NCBI GenBank assembly: GCA_045125095.1
Contig: JBGVMW010000306.1
Coordinates: forward strand, 1-22,009
Length of the DNA: 22,009 nucleotides
Direction: 5' to 3'
DNA from: JBGVMW01 sp045125095
Lineage (GTDB): Bacteria > Bacillota > Clostridia > Lachnospirales > Lachnospiraceae
Each line of letters opens with the position of its first letter. Within the stretch, counting starts at the first letter, position 1. The position numbers and the translations under genes are program-made. This document shows, in pieces, positions 1-6,884 of the stretch. The notes below the pieces were generated by a model. That model searched no databases. It was not told where the DNA came from and saw nothing but the letters and a program-made list of their open reading frames with translations.

Positions 1-158
1 TGAAAACGTCGGCACTTAGGCTGTGTATTTTACAGCCTTAGTGTCCGCTACGTTTGAAGGGAGCGAGAGCGCGTCAAATATAGACTATGTAGTAAGCAGG
101 TATTTGCCACAAACAATTCTGACAATTTACGAATGGTCATCACTTTCGCAATTGCCTT
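1..158 (+). repeat. Dispersed structured repeat, copy A
   Basis: This stretch is almost identical to 1834-1990. The first 60 bases match exactly, followed by two substitutions (61, 65) and a handful of changes plus one indel in the tail. It may extend beyond the window. Bases 4-55 can fold into a long hairpin: AAACGT pairs with ACGTTT, then CACTTAGGCTGT pairs with ACAGCCTTAGTG with one mismatch around the loop GTATTTT. A second small helix (TTTGA/TCAAA) and ACTATGTAGT follow. The tail ends in TTTCGCAATTGCC, which is shared with copies B and C. It is either a non-autonomous mobile element or a repeated structured RNA; I cannot name a family. Confidence 0.85.
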
Positions 159-245
159 AATAGTTTGATTCTATATGAGATTTGTTTTTAAAATGATAAA
201 TTTCTGTTTAAGAAATATTAATTTGATTTCTATTTCAACACAAAA

Positions 246-289
246 AAAAGGATACTGCTACCCGTTTCAAAACGAGTGAGTATCCTTTT
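246..289. terminator. Rho-independent terminator, best oriented for minus-strand transcripts
   Basis: An 11-bp perfect stem (AAAAGGATACT / AGTATCCTTTT) encloses a further CGTTT/AAACG pairing. On the minus strand the hairpin is followed by a run of eight T. It would end a minus-strand transcript coming from the decayed gene at 356-650, and would also block plus-strand read-through from repeat copy A toward lrgA. Confidence 0.8.
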
Positions 290-355
290 ACATTTACCTC
301 AACACCTTCCATATGCTAAATATGTTTTTCAAATCATGTTTTTCTCCTATTCTAA

Positions 356-650
356 CTATTGTCTATTTTTTTTATGCTCTAATATCGCTTTTCCATTGCC
401 CGGTAGGGATTCTATGTAATCAAAGACAATTTGATATAATCTCCATTATTGTTTTACTATCTAAAGATTACGGAAAATAATACGATGGGTAGTAAACCAT
501 TTTCTTTTCATTCAATGTCCACAACTTTGTTCCTTCTGCGTATTTTGGATGTAAATGCACTAGCGCTCTTTATTTTGATGAACAAAATAAATATTGTCAA
601 GTAAGATAGCTCTTTCTATACATTTTGTATTTTTCTACATACTTTCTCAT
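356..650 (-). pseudogene. Decayed gene of unknown function
   Basis: There is no intact frame, but successive minus-strand fragments read like protein. The last piece is YIESLPGNGKAILEHKKNRQ followed by a stop at 356. A frameshift and stop upstream lies KYAEGTKLWTLNEKKMVYYP, and before that possible start-proximal residues MRKYVEKYKMYRKSYLT from an ATG at 650. At least one frameshift and several stops separate the pieces. The terminator at 246-289 sits where this gene's transcript would end, which supports a once-real gene of roughly 100 codons. Alternatively, chance open stretches in AT-rich DNA could explain it. I do not recognise the family. Confidence 0.45.
594..622 (+). promoter_or_regulatory. 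Sigma-A-type promoter for lrgAB
   Basis: TTGTCA at 594-599 and TATACA at 617-622 are separated by 17 bp. Transcription would start near 629, shortly upstream of the lrgA reading frame. The promoter overlaps the 5' part of the decayed minus-strand gene. Confidence 0.6.
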
Positions 651-672
651 TTTCGTTGAAAACTAATAGAAA

Positions 673-1110
673 ATGTGGTATTACTTCTTAAGTACCCAAA
701 GAAAAAATCCACACAAGAAAGTTGGTGTTTACTTGAAATATTTATATCAATTTGGAATTATTCTTATATTTTCATTTGCCGGTGAGCTTCTGCACAACTT
801 GTTACCTTTACCGGTGCCAACCAGTATTTATGGACTGGTGCTACTGCTAGCTGCCCTGCAATTTAAAATTATCAAACTGGAACAAATTAAAGAAACCGGG
901 CTGTTTTTAGTGAATATTATGCCATTTTTATTCGTTTCTGCCGGTGTAGGACTGATGAATTCCTTTGATTTGCTAAAACCGATTGTGGTTCCTGTCAGCA
1001 TTATCACCATCGTAACCACTGTTTTTGTAATGGTGGTTACCGGAAAAACTGCAGAACTTGTCATCCGAAAATGCACTAAAAAAGAAACGAAACAGAGAAA
1101 GGATGTGTAA
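673..1110 (+). CDS. lrgA: LrgA/CidA family holin-like membrane protein
   Basis: A small integral membrane protein of the CidA/LrgA family. These pair with LrgB/CidB and affect murein hydrolase activity, autolysis or small-metabolite export at the cytoplasmic membrane. The sequence shows the family pattern: FSFAGELLHNLLPLPVPTSI, then GLVLLLAALQFKIIKLEQIKETG and a MPFLFVSAGVGLM segment, giving four hydrophobic stretches. Family members usually begin near 'MKYLxQ', which corresponds here to a TTG at 733 (LKYLYQF). The upstream ATG at 673 adds 20 polar residues and lacks a clear ribosome binding site, so the true start may be 733. The frame ends 7 nt before the best lrgB start, so the two form one operon. 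No LytSR-type regulator is in the window. Confidence 0.88.
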   Translation: MWYYFLSTQRKNPHKKVGVYLKYLYQFGIILIFSFAGELLHNLLPLPVPTSIYGLVLLLAALQFKIIKLEQIKETGLFLVNIMPFLFVSAGVGLMNSFDLLKPIVVPVSIITIVTTVFVMVVTGKTAELVIRKCTKKETKQRKDV

Positions 1111-1117
1111 GCGACCT

Positions 1118-1810
1118 ATGAATCATATAGTAAGTGACTCTTTGTTTTTCGGGGTGGCAATCAGTATCGCCGCTTATTATTGCGGAAATTTACTGAAAAA
1201 TAAATATAAGCTTGCCATATTTAATCCCCTGTTACTGTCCATCCTGTTTATTATTCTTTTCCTAAGTGTATTTCACATTGATTATGAGGTATATCAGGCA
1301 GGTGCAAAATTCTCGGAATATTTGCTGACACCAGCAACGGTGTGCCTTGCCATTCCTTTGTACCAGCAATTAAACCTGTTGAAAAAAAATAAAACTGCCA
1401 TTATTGCTGGTATTACCTCCGGTGTTATTGCCAGCCATGTTAGCATTTTAGGATTGTGTGCCTTGTTCCATCTTTCTCACGCGGAATATATAACATTACT
1501 TCCAAAGTCCATTACCACCGCCATTGGCATTGACCTGTCTGCAGAGCTGGGCGGCTACCCTACCATTACTGTTGCCACTATTATCATCACTGGCATTATT
1601 GGAAATATGACAGCACCTTTTATCTGCAAATTATTTAAAATCAAAGAACCCATTGCTGTTGGACTTGCCATTGGAACCTCTTCACATGCTATGGGTACTG
1701 CAAAGGCTTTGGAGCTAGGTGAAATCGAAGGTGCCATGAGCAGTCTTTCCATTGCAGTAGCCGGTCTGATGACCGTGTTGGCATCTGTTGTATTTGCAAA
1801 TTTCTATTGA
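1118..1810 (+). CDS. lrgB: LrgB/CidB family membrane protein
   Basis: The multi-pass partner of LrgA, about 230 residues, which is the usual family length. Hallmarks are the segment TTAIGIDLSAELGG, followed by GNMTAPFICKLFKIKEP and GLAIGTSSHAMGTAKALE, the most conserved part of the family. I chose ATG 1118 (MNHIVSDSLFFG), which matches typical N termini; AGAAAGG lies 15 nt upstream. ATG 1103 is in frame and would overlap the lrgA stop. An open frame extends back to 1058 but only adds a basic stretch inside lrgA. Repeat copy B begins 23 bp after the stop, and its first hairpin may help end the transcript. The family is thought to modulate cell-wall hydrolase activity or transport small carboxylates; which applies here is unknown. 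Confidence 0.93.
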   Translation: MNHIVSDSLFFGVAISIAAYYCGNLLKNKYKLAIFNPLLLSILFIILFLSVFHIDYEVYQAGAKFSEYLLTPATVCLAIPLYQQLNLLKKNKTAIIAGITSGVIASHVSILGLCALFHLSHAEYITLLPKSITTAIGIDLSAELGGYPTITVATIIITGIIGNMTAPFICKLFKIKEPIAVGLAIGTSSHAMGTAKALELGEIEGAMSSLSIAVAGLMTVLASVVFANFY

Positions 1811-1833
1811 TACATAGTCTGTATGTGACCCTC

Positions 1834-1990
1834 TGAAAACGTCGGCACTTAGGCTGTGTATTTTACAGCCTTAGTGTCCGCTACGTTTGAAGGAAGCAAG
1901 AGCGCGTCAAATATAGACTATGTAGTAAGCAGCTATTTGCACAAACAATTCTGACAATTTGCGGATGGTCTTCACTTTCGCAAATGCCTA
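1834..1990 (+). repeat. Dispersed structured repeat, copy B
   Basis: A direct copy of the element at 1-158, lying between lrgB and the HAD phosphatase. Its first 60 bases are identical to copy A. The differences in the GGGAGCGAGAGC region fall in a presumed loop. The 3' tail (ACAAACAATTCTGACAAT ... CGCAAATGCC) ends about 34 bp before the phosphatase start codon and is also found, inverted, upstream of the CPBP protease gene. Confidence 0.88.
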
Positions 1991-1994
1991 TGAA
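1966..1994 (+). promoter_or_regulatory. Promoter-like sequence in tail of repeat copy B
   Basis: TGGTCT (1966-1971), 17 bp, TATGAA (1989-1994). This aligns base for base with the much better promoter TTGTCA-17-TAAAAT in copy C. Both point outward into the following gene. The match to consensus is weak here (3 of 6 and 4 of 6), so its activity is uncertain. Confidence 0.35.
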
Positions 1995-2023
1995 TTATTA
2001 CTAATGAAAGGATTGGATTACAC

Positions 2024-2671
2024 ATGAAAAATATAACAACAATCATCTGGGATTTAGATGGAACTTTATTAAATACATTAGAAGATTTAACAGACAGCGT
2101 AAATCATATGCTGTCCATCCATAATTATCCGTTAAGAACTATAGAAGAAATACGCTCCTTTGTAGGAAATGGTCTGGCTAAATTAACGGAACGAGCCTTA
2201 CCGGATTCGGTTACAACGGAAGAATATGAAGCATGTCTCTCTGAATTCAAAGCCTATTACAAACTGCACATGCAGGACAAGACCGGACCTTACGAAGGTG
2301 TGTTAGACGTCTTAAAAACTCTACATGATAAAGGCTATCGTATGGCTGTTGTGTCAAACAAAGCAGACGCTGCTGTAAAAGAACTGATTCCTATTTACTT
2401 TGGTGATTTACTTCCAATTGCGATTGGCGATATGGAAGGCAGGAAGAAAAAGCCTGCACCGGATTCTGTGTATGAAGCCATAAGACAGTTAGGAGTGACA
2501 AAGGAAGAATGTATCTACATTGGAGATTCTGATGTAGATGTAAATACGGCAAGAAATGCTGGTCTTCCTGGCATAGCTGTCCTCTGGGGATTCCGCACAA
2601 AAGAACAGTTAGCGGCAGCTGGTGCAACCACGTTTGCCGAGAAACCGGAAGATTTGATTGCATTGTTGTAG
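2024..2671 (+). CDS. HAD-superfamily phosphatase, phosphoglycolate phosphatase-like
   Basis: A cytoplasmic subfamily-IA HAD hydrolase of 215 residues. Motif I is WDLDGTLLNT, with nucleophile Asp10 and acid/base Asp12. The helical cap follows (residues about 16-85). Motif II is the Ser of VVSNK, motif III the Lys region GRKKKPAPDS, and motif IV YIGDSDVDVNTA with the Mg-binding Asp pair. All catalytic residues are present. The closest well-known families are Gph and PpaX, but substrate cannot be read from sequence; other sugar phosphates or pyrophosphate are possible. GAAAGGA lies 11 nt before the ATG. The gene stands alone, between repeat copy B and a strong terminator. Confidence 0.9.
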   Translation: MKNITTIIWDLDGTLLNTLEDLTDSVNHMLSIHNYPLRTIEEIRSFVGNGLAKLTERALPDSVTTEEYEACLSEFKAYYKLHMQDKTGPYEGVLDVLKTLHDKGYRMAVVSNKADAAVKELIPIYFGDLLPIAIGDMEGRKKKPAPDSVYEAIRQLGVTKEECIYIGDSDVDVNTARNAGLPGIAVLWGFRTKEQLAAAGATTFAEKPEDLIALL

Positions 2672-2698
2672 AAATTTCATGGACGATGTACGAATACA

Positions 2699-2733
2699 GA
2701 AAAAAGAGTTCTGCTTGCAGAACTCTTTTTTTC
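2699..2733. terminator. Bidirectional terminator between convergent genes
   Basis: A near-perfect stem (AAAAAGAGTTCTGC / GCAGAACTCTTTTT) with a tiny TT loop, A-rich on the left and T-rich on the right. It works on both strands and separates the plus-strand phosphatase from the minus-strand carboxypeptidase. Confidence 0.92.
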
Positions 2734-2801
2734 TGAGCGCAGTTACCTGCGACATATTTCTCTCCACTAATATTCTTTTTTTGTGCTTACACACCTGGTA
2801 T

Positions 2802-4124
2802 TTACAACGCCTTGGCTATTTTTAGCACAACTAACTTATTCTTCTGGAATTCCGGTTCATATTGCCAGTAGGAACACGGTGCTGACGTACTTCCAACTTC
2901 AATGGTAATAGATGGTAAGTTTAACATGTACATAACATAATCGCGATACTGCCCCCCTGGCGATGTGCTATTGGAGGATATCGCCCGCTTATAACCGGTC
3001 TCTGCTTTTGCAATCCGATACATTGTCTTAGTATCTTTACTAATTTTACGGCTTTCACAACTTCCATATATGATATTACCCATAGCATGATAATTTATCA
3101 CACCACATAACTTTTTTTCTTTTTTCAGTTTTTTCGTAAGATTTGCTACCGCAACTGTTTCCGGTTCGCTGAGTGCTTTTGGTCCGGAATATCCTTCTGC
3201 ACCTTTTTTACCACCAACATTAAACTTCTTTACCGGAAAATTACGGTTCAAATCCACCCCTCGTGCATTCGACTTCCACCTTGCGTATTTCGTCTGCGAA
3301 ATCATCACTCCATCGGGATTTGCCATAACAATATAATGAATCTTCATGTTTTTTAAAACTTCTGCTGGAACCATCCCACCAATTGATTTATTATAATTAC
3401 GCAGATAATACTGAATTTCTTTCATAATAACAACAGAACAGATATATTCTCTGCCATGCAGCGTACTAACCACCAAAAGTGATCTTTTTGCCTCCGGAGC
3501 TCCAATAGAAAAATCATATATCGTTCGTCCATTTACCGTTTTTCCTATCTCTTCCATTTCACAATAATCGCTGTATTGCGCCTTAAGCTCTTTCATATCT
3601 GCTTTCATTTGTGCATAGCTATATTTTTTCGAACTGATATTTACTGCCTGCCGATTGTGTAAATTAATCGTTGCTGATTTTCCAGCCTCTTTGTTTTTAT
3701 TCCGCGGAACAACCTTATAGCAGTAACTTTCGCCATACTTAATCGTTTTATCAACATAACTTGTTTTATCAACTGTTGTTATTTTTTTGTAGGCAGTTTT
3801 CCCCTGTTTTCGATAAATTTCATAAGTGGTTGCACTCTCACTTTTACTCCATTCCAGCAATACACTTGTATCCGATTTGCAGGTTGTCCGCAAATCTTTG
3901 ACTTTTTCCGGAACAGATAACTGTTCCTCCGACAGTTCTGGCATTTGCAGTTCCTCTGGTTGTTGCTCTATCCCACCCGGTACCTCTTGTTCTTCTACTA
4001 CCTCTGTCTGTTCAGATGATGTTTCTGTTATATCCCCCATTTCTTCTGCGTAAACAGGCTTCGTGTGTACTAAAATACATAGCACCGCCAGAATGCTTAT
4101 GATTTTTATCCTATATTTCTTCAT
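2802..4124 (-). CDS. Secreted FN3 - M14 family zinc carboxypeptidase
   Basis: An exported 440-residue metallopeptidase. A signal peptide (residues 1-25, basic start, hydrophobic core, VYA-EE cleavage) precedes an acidic linker and a fibronectin type III domain (about 71-155). The M14 domain follows. Visible catalytic elements are HGRE (His223, Glu226), the third zinc ligand in NYHAMG (His346), the substrate Arg294 in DLNRNF, NPDG, and the general base Glu409 in ITIEVGS. In Firmicutes such enzymes often trim peptidoglycan stem peptides (gamma-D-Glu-meso-DAP type), but protein substrates are possible. I chose ATG 4124 because it gives a proper signal peptide and follows a GGGGGG ribosome binding site at 4129-4134; an in-frame extension to 4205 has no support. 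It lies downstream of the CPBP protease gene (179 bp), perhaps as a separate unit. Confidence 0.9.
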   Translation of the reverse strand: MKKYRIKIISILAVLCILVHTKPVYAEEMGDITETSSEQTEVVEEQEVPGGIEQQPEELQMPELSEEQLSVPEKVKDLRTTCKSDTSVLLEWSKSESATTYEIYRKQGKTAYKKITTVDKTSYVDKTIKYGESYCYKVVPRNKNKEAGKSATINLHNRQAVNISSKKYSYAQMKADMKELKAQYSDYCEMEEIGKTVNGRTIYDFSIGAPEAKRSLLVVSTLHGREYICSVVIMKEIQYYLRNYNKSIGGMVPAEVLKNMKIHYIVMANPDGVMISQTKYARWKSNARGVDLNRNFPVKKFNVGGKKGAEGYSGPKALSEPETVAVANLTKKLKKEKKLCGVINYHAMGNIIYGSCESRKISKDTKTMYRIAKAETGYKRAISSNSTSPGGQYRDYVMYMLNLPSITIEVGSTSAPCSYWQYEPEFQKNKLVVLKIAKAL

Positions 4125-4303
4125 GTTTCCCCCCATATATATTATTACATCTTCCCTATAACTATTTGTATTTTTAACGACTTCTAAGCGAATCCTCACT
4201 CTCATTTACCAATGTTTACTTTGAAACAATTGTATCTATTCAAGACAGAACTATGCTGTACAGCCCGCCCTATAAAATATCGAAGTTGCAAGATGATATT
4301 TCC

Positions 4304-5149
4304 TTAGTCTTTCATCTGTTTCCCCTTAACAAAGTAACAAGCCACCGCACAGATTGTTGCTGATATCACACTGATAATAAGCACGGGAACAATCCCTATT
4401 GATTCTGTTGATGTCTCACCAGCCCCAGCGAATAGAAACGAAAGTAGATTTCCCGATGCATTTACAGCAAAATGCACGCCTATCGATGCTAACAGAGAAT
4501 CACATTTTTTCACCAGATATCCCAAAAGTAATCCCATTACAAATGCATACACTCCCTGTACCAGATTCATATGATATACCCCAAACAAAGCTGCCTGTAG
4601 CAGATTCGCCCACACAAATGGCATTACTTTTCTGGCATAGCTCATAATCACTCCACGGAACATCAACTCCTCACCAATCGGTGCCAGACAAACGGTAACC
4701 ACAACCGTCAACCAGCTATTACCAATATCCATCATTTCAAGTAAGTTCATATAACTTTCCATCACCGCAGGAAATACAATGTTCACCAACTCCAGGACAT
4801 AGCTGATACAAAACTGAAGTCCAAATCCAAGCACAACAAAGCATGCCACATTTCGAATGCTATATACCCGCTTAAATGGGATTTTATTTTTCTTTACCAA
4901 TCCAAATTTATACCAGATTCCAAATATCAGTACAAAACTCAAATGCATGACACCTGTAAGTCCCATCAATATCGTATCATTATAAAGTGCCTGTGCAGCC
5001 TGCCATACATTACATCCCTGCACTATCATAAAATAAGCCATAAGTATAATCGTTCCCACAATTTGTATCCCAAGATACACCCCCAATACGGCACCAATTG
5101 AACCAAGCAAAAGAAGCACATCTTTTGCAGTTACTTTTTTCTGCTCCAT
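4304..5149 (-). CDS. CPBP family intramembrane glutamic endopeptidase
   Basis: A multi-pass membrane protein of 281 residues with the CAAX-protease/bacteriocin-processing (Abi, CPBP) signature. Motif 1 is EELMFRGV (Glu160, Glu161, Arg165), motif 2 the His of FGVYHMN (His193), and motif 3 HFAVN (His226, Asn230), all within hydrophobic segments as expected. Family members cleave membrane substrates, process bacteriocins or confer self-immunity; the substrate is unknown, and no bacteriocin gene is adjacent. An AGAAAGGAT ribosome binding site precedes the ATG. The leader is only about 20 nt, because the promoter sits in the repeat copy C immediately upstream. Confidence 0.92.
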   Translation of the reverse strand: MEQKKVTAKDVLLLLGSIGAVLGVYLGIQIVGTIILMAYFMIVQGCNVWQAAQALYNDTILMGLTGVMHLSFVLIFGIWYKFGLVKKNKIPFKRVYSIRNVACFVVLGFGLQFCISYVLELVNIVFPAVMESYMNLLEMMDIGNSWLTVVVTVCLAPIGEELMFRGVIMSYARKVMPFVWANLLQAALFGVYHMNLVQGVYAFVMGLLLGYLVKKCDSLLASIGVHFAVNASGNLLSFLFAGAGETSTESIGIVPVLIISVISATICAVACYFVKGKQMKD

Positions 5150-5164
5150 ATTTTTATATCCTTT

Positions 5165-5278
5165 CTGATATAATTATTTTAGGCATTTGCAAAAGTAATG
5201 ACAATCCGTCGGTTGTCAGAATTGTTTGTGACAATTGACCACCTTTTTGGCATTCGCAATTACCTAATAATTTTCATT
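5165..5278 (-). repeat. Palindromic repeat, copy C (MITE-like)
   Basis: The minus strand of 5180-5232 matches the tail of copies A and B (CACAAACAATTCTGACAA ... GCAAATGCC). The remaining part, 5233-5278, is an imperfect inverted repeat of the same tail end: AATTATTTTAGGCATTTGC on one side and AATTATTAGGTAATTGC (read on the other strand) on the other. The centre near 5222 has TTGTCA and TGACAA arms. The whole resembles a short miniature inverted-repeat element, of which A and B hold one arm attached to a different 5' module. Confidence 0.65.
5176..5204 (-). promoter_or_regulatory. Promoter of CPBP protease gene, carried by repeat copy C
   Basis: TTGTCA (5204-5199), 17-bp spacer, TAAAAT (5181-5176), reading toward the gene that starts at 5149. 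The predicted transcript starts near 5169. The spacer contains the conserved repeat-tail sequence GCAAATGCC. Confidence 0.6.
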
Positions 5279-5310
5279 AAATAACAGATACATGTACCAG
5301 TACAAATTAA

Positions 5311-5342
5311 GGTGCCAAAATATGCATAACACTTTTGGCACC
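5311..5342 (-). terminator. Probable terminator after glgA
   Basis: A 10-bp perfect stem (GGTGCCAAAA / TTTTGGCACC) with a 12-nt loop, 15 bp after the glgA stop. The downstream T-tract on the minus strand is short (TTAATTT), so termination may be partial. Confidence 0.6.
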
Positions 5343-5356
5343 CTATTGTGTGTACA

Positions 5357-6811
5357 CTACCATCCAATAATTCTATCGTATAATTCCTGATAGCTGATGG
5401 CTGATTTATTCCATGAATAATCAGTTTCCATACAACGAATCGCCATCTTATCCCATTCGCCACGATTTGTAAAATATACACGCTTTGCATAATTTACTGT
5501 GTCTAACAATTCCTGTCCATTGTAGTTGGCAAATGTAAATCCAGTTCCCTTTGATTCATACTCATTGTATGGTTCAACGGTATCTCGCAAGCCACCTGTC
5601 TCTCGTACAATCGGAATGGTTCCATAACGCATGGAAATTAACTGTGTTAATCCACATGGCTCAAACTGAGAAGGAAGAAGAATGGCATCTGCGCCGGCAT
5701 ACAGTTTATGTGCCATACTCTCAGAATAATAAATATTCGCAGACACACGGTCTTTGTATTTCCACTCATAATGACGGAAGAAATTCTCATACTTCTCATC
5801 ACCGGTTCCAATGACAACAAACTGCACATTGCGGTCAACAATACCTTCCATTGCCCACTCTACCAGATCTAATCCTTTCTGATCAGTCAGACGTGAAATA
5901 ATACCTATTAACATTTTATTATCAATGACCGGTAGACCTAAATCTCTCTGAATTCCACGTTTGTTTTTAATCTTTTCTTTACGGAAATTCTCTGTTCCAT
6001 AATTCGCATACAGCTGTATATCAGTCTGTGGATTATACACATCATAATCAATGCCGTTGACAATACCGCACAGCTTCTGGTTATGGGTACGAATCACACC
6101 ATCTAACCCTTCACCAAAGAATGGTGTCTGAATTTCCCCTGCATATGTATGGCTTACCGTTGTAATGTAACTTGACATAACCATACCAGCCTTCAACATG
6201 TTACCATCCTTCTTGTATTCCATACATTCCGGAGTGAATACACTGTCCGGTAAACCGGATATTTCTTTGAATGTCTTAACATCCCAGATACCCTGAAAAC
6301 GCAGATTATGAATGGTCATAATTGCCTTTGTCTTCCAATAGAAAGAATTATCACGATATATAGTGTTAAGATAAGCTGGTATCAGACCTGTCTGCCAATC
6401 ATGACAATGAATAATATCCGGCTGGAAATTGATAACCGGAAGAACCGCCATAACTGCTTTACAGAAATATGTAAATTTTTCAATATCATAACGGATATTT
6501 CCGTATGGTTTATCTCCACCAAAATATTTTTCATTATCAATAAAATAATAACGAATGCCCTCGTACTCATATGTCATAATACCAACATATACACTGGAAT
6601 ACGCGGTTCCCATATCCATGTAAAAATGATGCACATACTGGAAATGCTGTCTGTACTCCCACGGTATGCTCATATAATTCGGCATAATTACTCTGACATC
6701 ATACTTGTCCTTCGGGAACATTTTTGGCAACGCGCCGACTACATCTGCCAGACCTCCCGTTTTAATAAATGGTACACATTCCGATGCTGCAAAAACAATA
6801 TTCTTTACCAT
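5357..6811 (-). CDS. glgA: Glycogen synthase (ADP-glucose, GT5)
   Basis: Transfers glucose from ADP-glucose to the growing alpha-1,4 chain in the cytoplasm. The 484-residue length fits bacterial GlgA. The N-terminal KTGGLADVVGALP motif (Lys17) binds ADP-glucose. In the C-terminal Rossmann domain, SRLTDQKG (Arg307, Lys312) and the GT-B signature FEPCGLTQL (catalytic Glu384) are intact, followed by RETGGLRDTV. ATG 6811 was chosen over ATG 6817 because GGGGAGG at 6820-6826 is then 8 nt away rather than 2. It is last in the cluster TPR-glgB-ABC-F-glgA and has its own promoter upstream. No glgC/glgD (ADP-glucose pyrophosphorylase) or glycogen phosphorylase is in the window. Confidence 0.96.
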   Translation of the reverse strand: MVKNIVFAASECVPFIKTGGLADVVGALPKMFPKDKYDVRVIMPNYMSIPWEYRQHFQYVHHFYMDMGTAYSSVYVGIMTYEYEGIRYYFIDNEKYFGGDKPYGNIRYDIEKFTYFCKAVMAVLPVINFQPDIIHCHDWQTGLIPAYLNTIYRDNSFYWKTKAIMTIHNLRFQGIWDVKTFKEISGLPDSVFTPECMEYKKDGNMLKAGMVMSSYITTVSHTYAGEIQTPFFGEGLDGVIRTHNQKLCGIVNGIDYDVYNPQTDIQLYANYGTENFRKEKIKNKRGIQRDLGLPVIDNKMLIGIISRLTDQKGLDLVEWAMEGIVDRNVQFVVIGTGDEKYENFFRHYEWKYKDRVSANIYYSESMAHKLYAGADAILLPSQFEPCGLTQLISMRYGTIPIVRETGGLRDTVEPYNEYESKGTGFTFANYNGQELLDTVNYAKRVYFTNRGEWDKMAIRCMETDYSWNKSAISYQELYDRIIGW

Positions 6812-6846
6812 CTGCATTACCTCCCCTGAAATAATTGTATAATTTT

Positions 6847-6874
6847 AGTATATCAAGTGTTTTCTTGTTTGCAA
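6847..6874 (-). promoter_or_regulatory. Probable glgA promoter
   Basis: TTGCAA (6874-6869), 16-bp spacer, TATACT (6852-6847) in the 73-bp gap between the ABC-F gene and glgA. The start would be near 6840, about 29 nt before the glgA ATG. This would allow glgA expression apart from the upstream genes. Confidence 0.5.
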
Positions 6875-6884
6875 AGACTTTTCT

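Noticed and set aside
4125..4205. N-terminal extension of the carboxypeptidase
   Set aside because: It would bury the signal peptide; ATG 4124 follows a GGGGGG site and starts a normal signal sequence.
4255..4264. Palindrome GCTGTACAGC between the protease and carboxypeptidase genes
   Set aside because: A single 10-bp palindrome without a recognisable promoter beside it; too short to support an operator.
6308..6829. 173-codon plus-strand frame
   Set aside because: It is antisense to glgA, has an implausible composition (many His, Ile, Cys) and no ribosome binding site.
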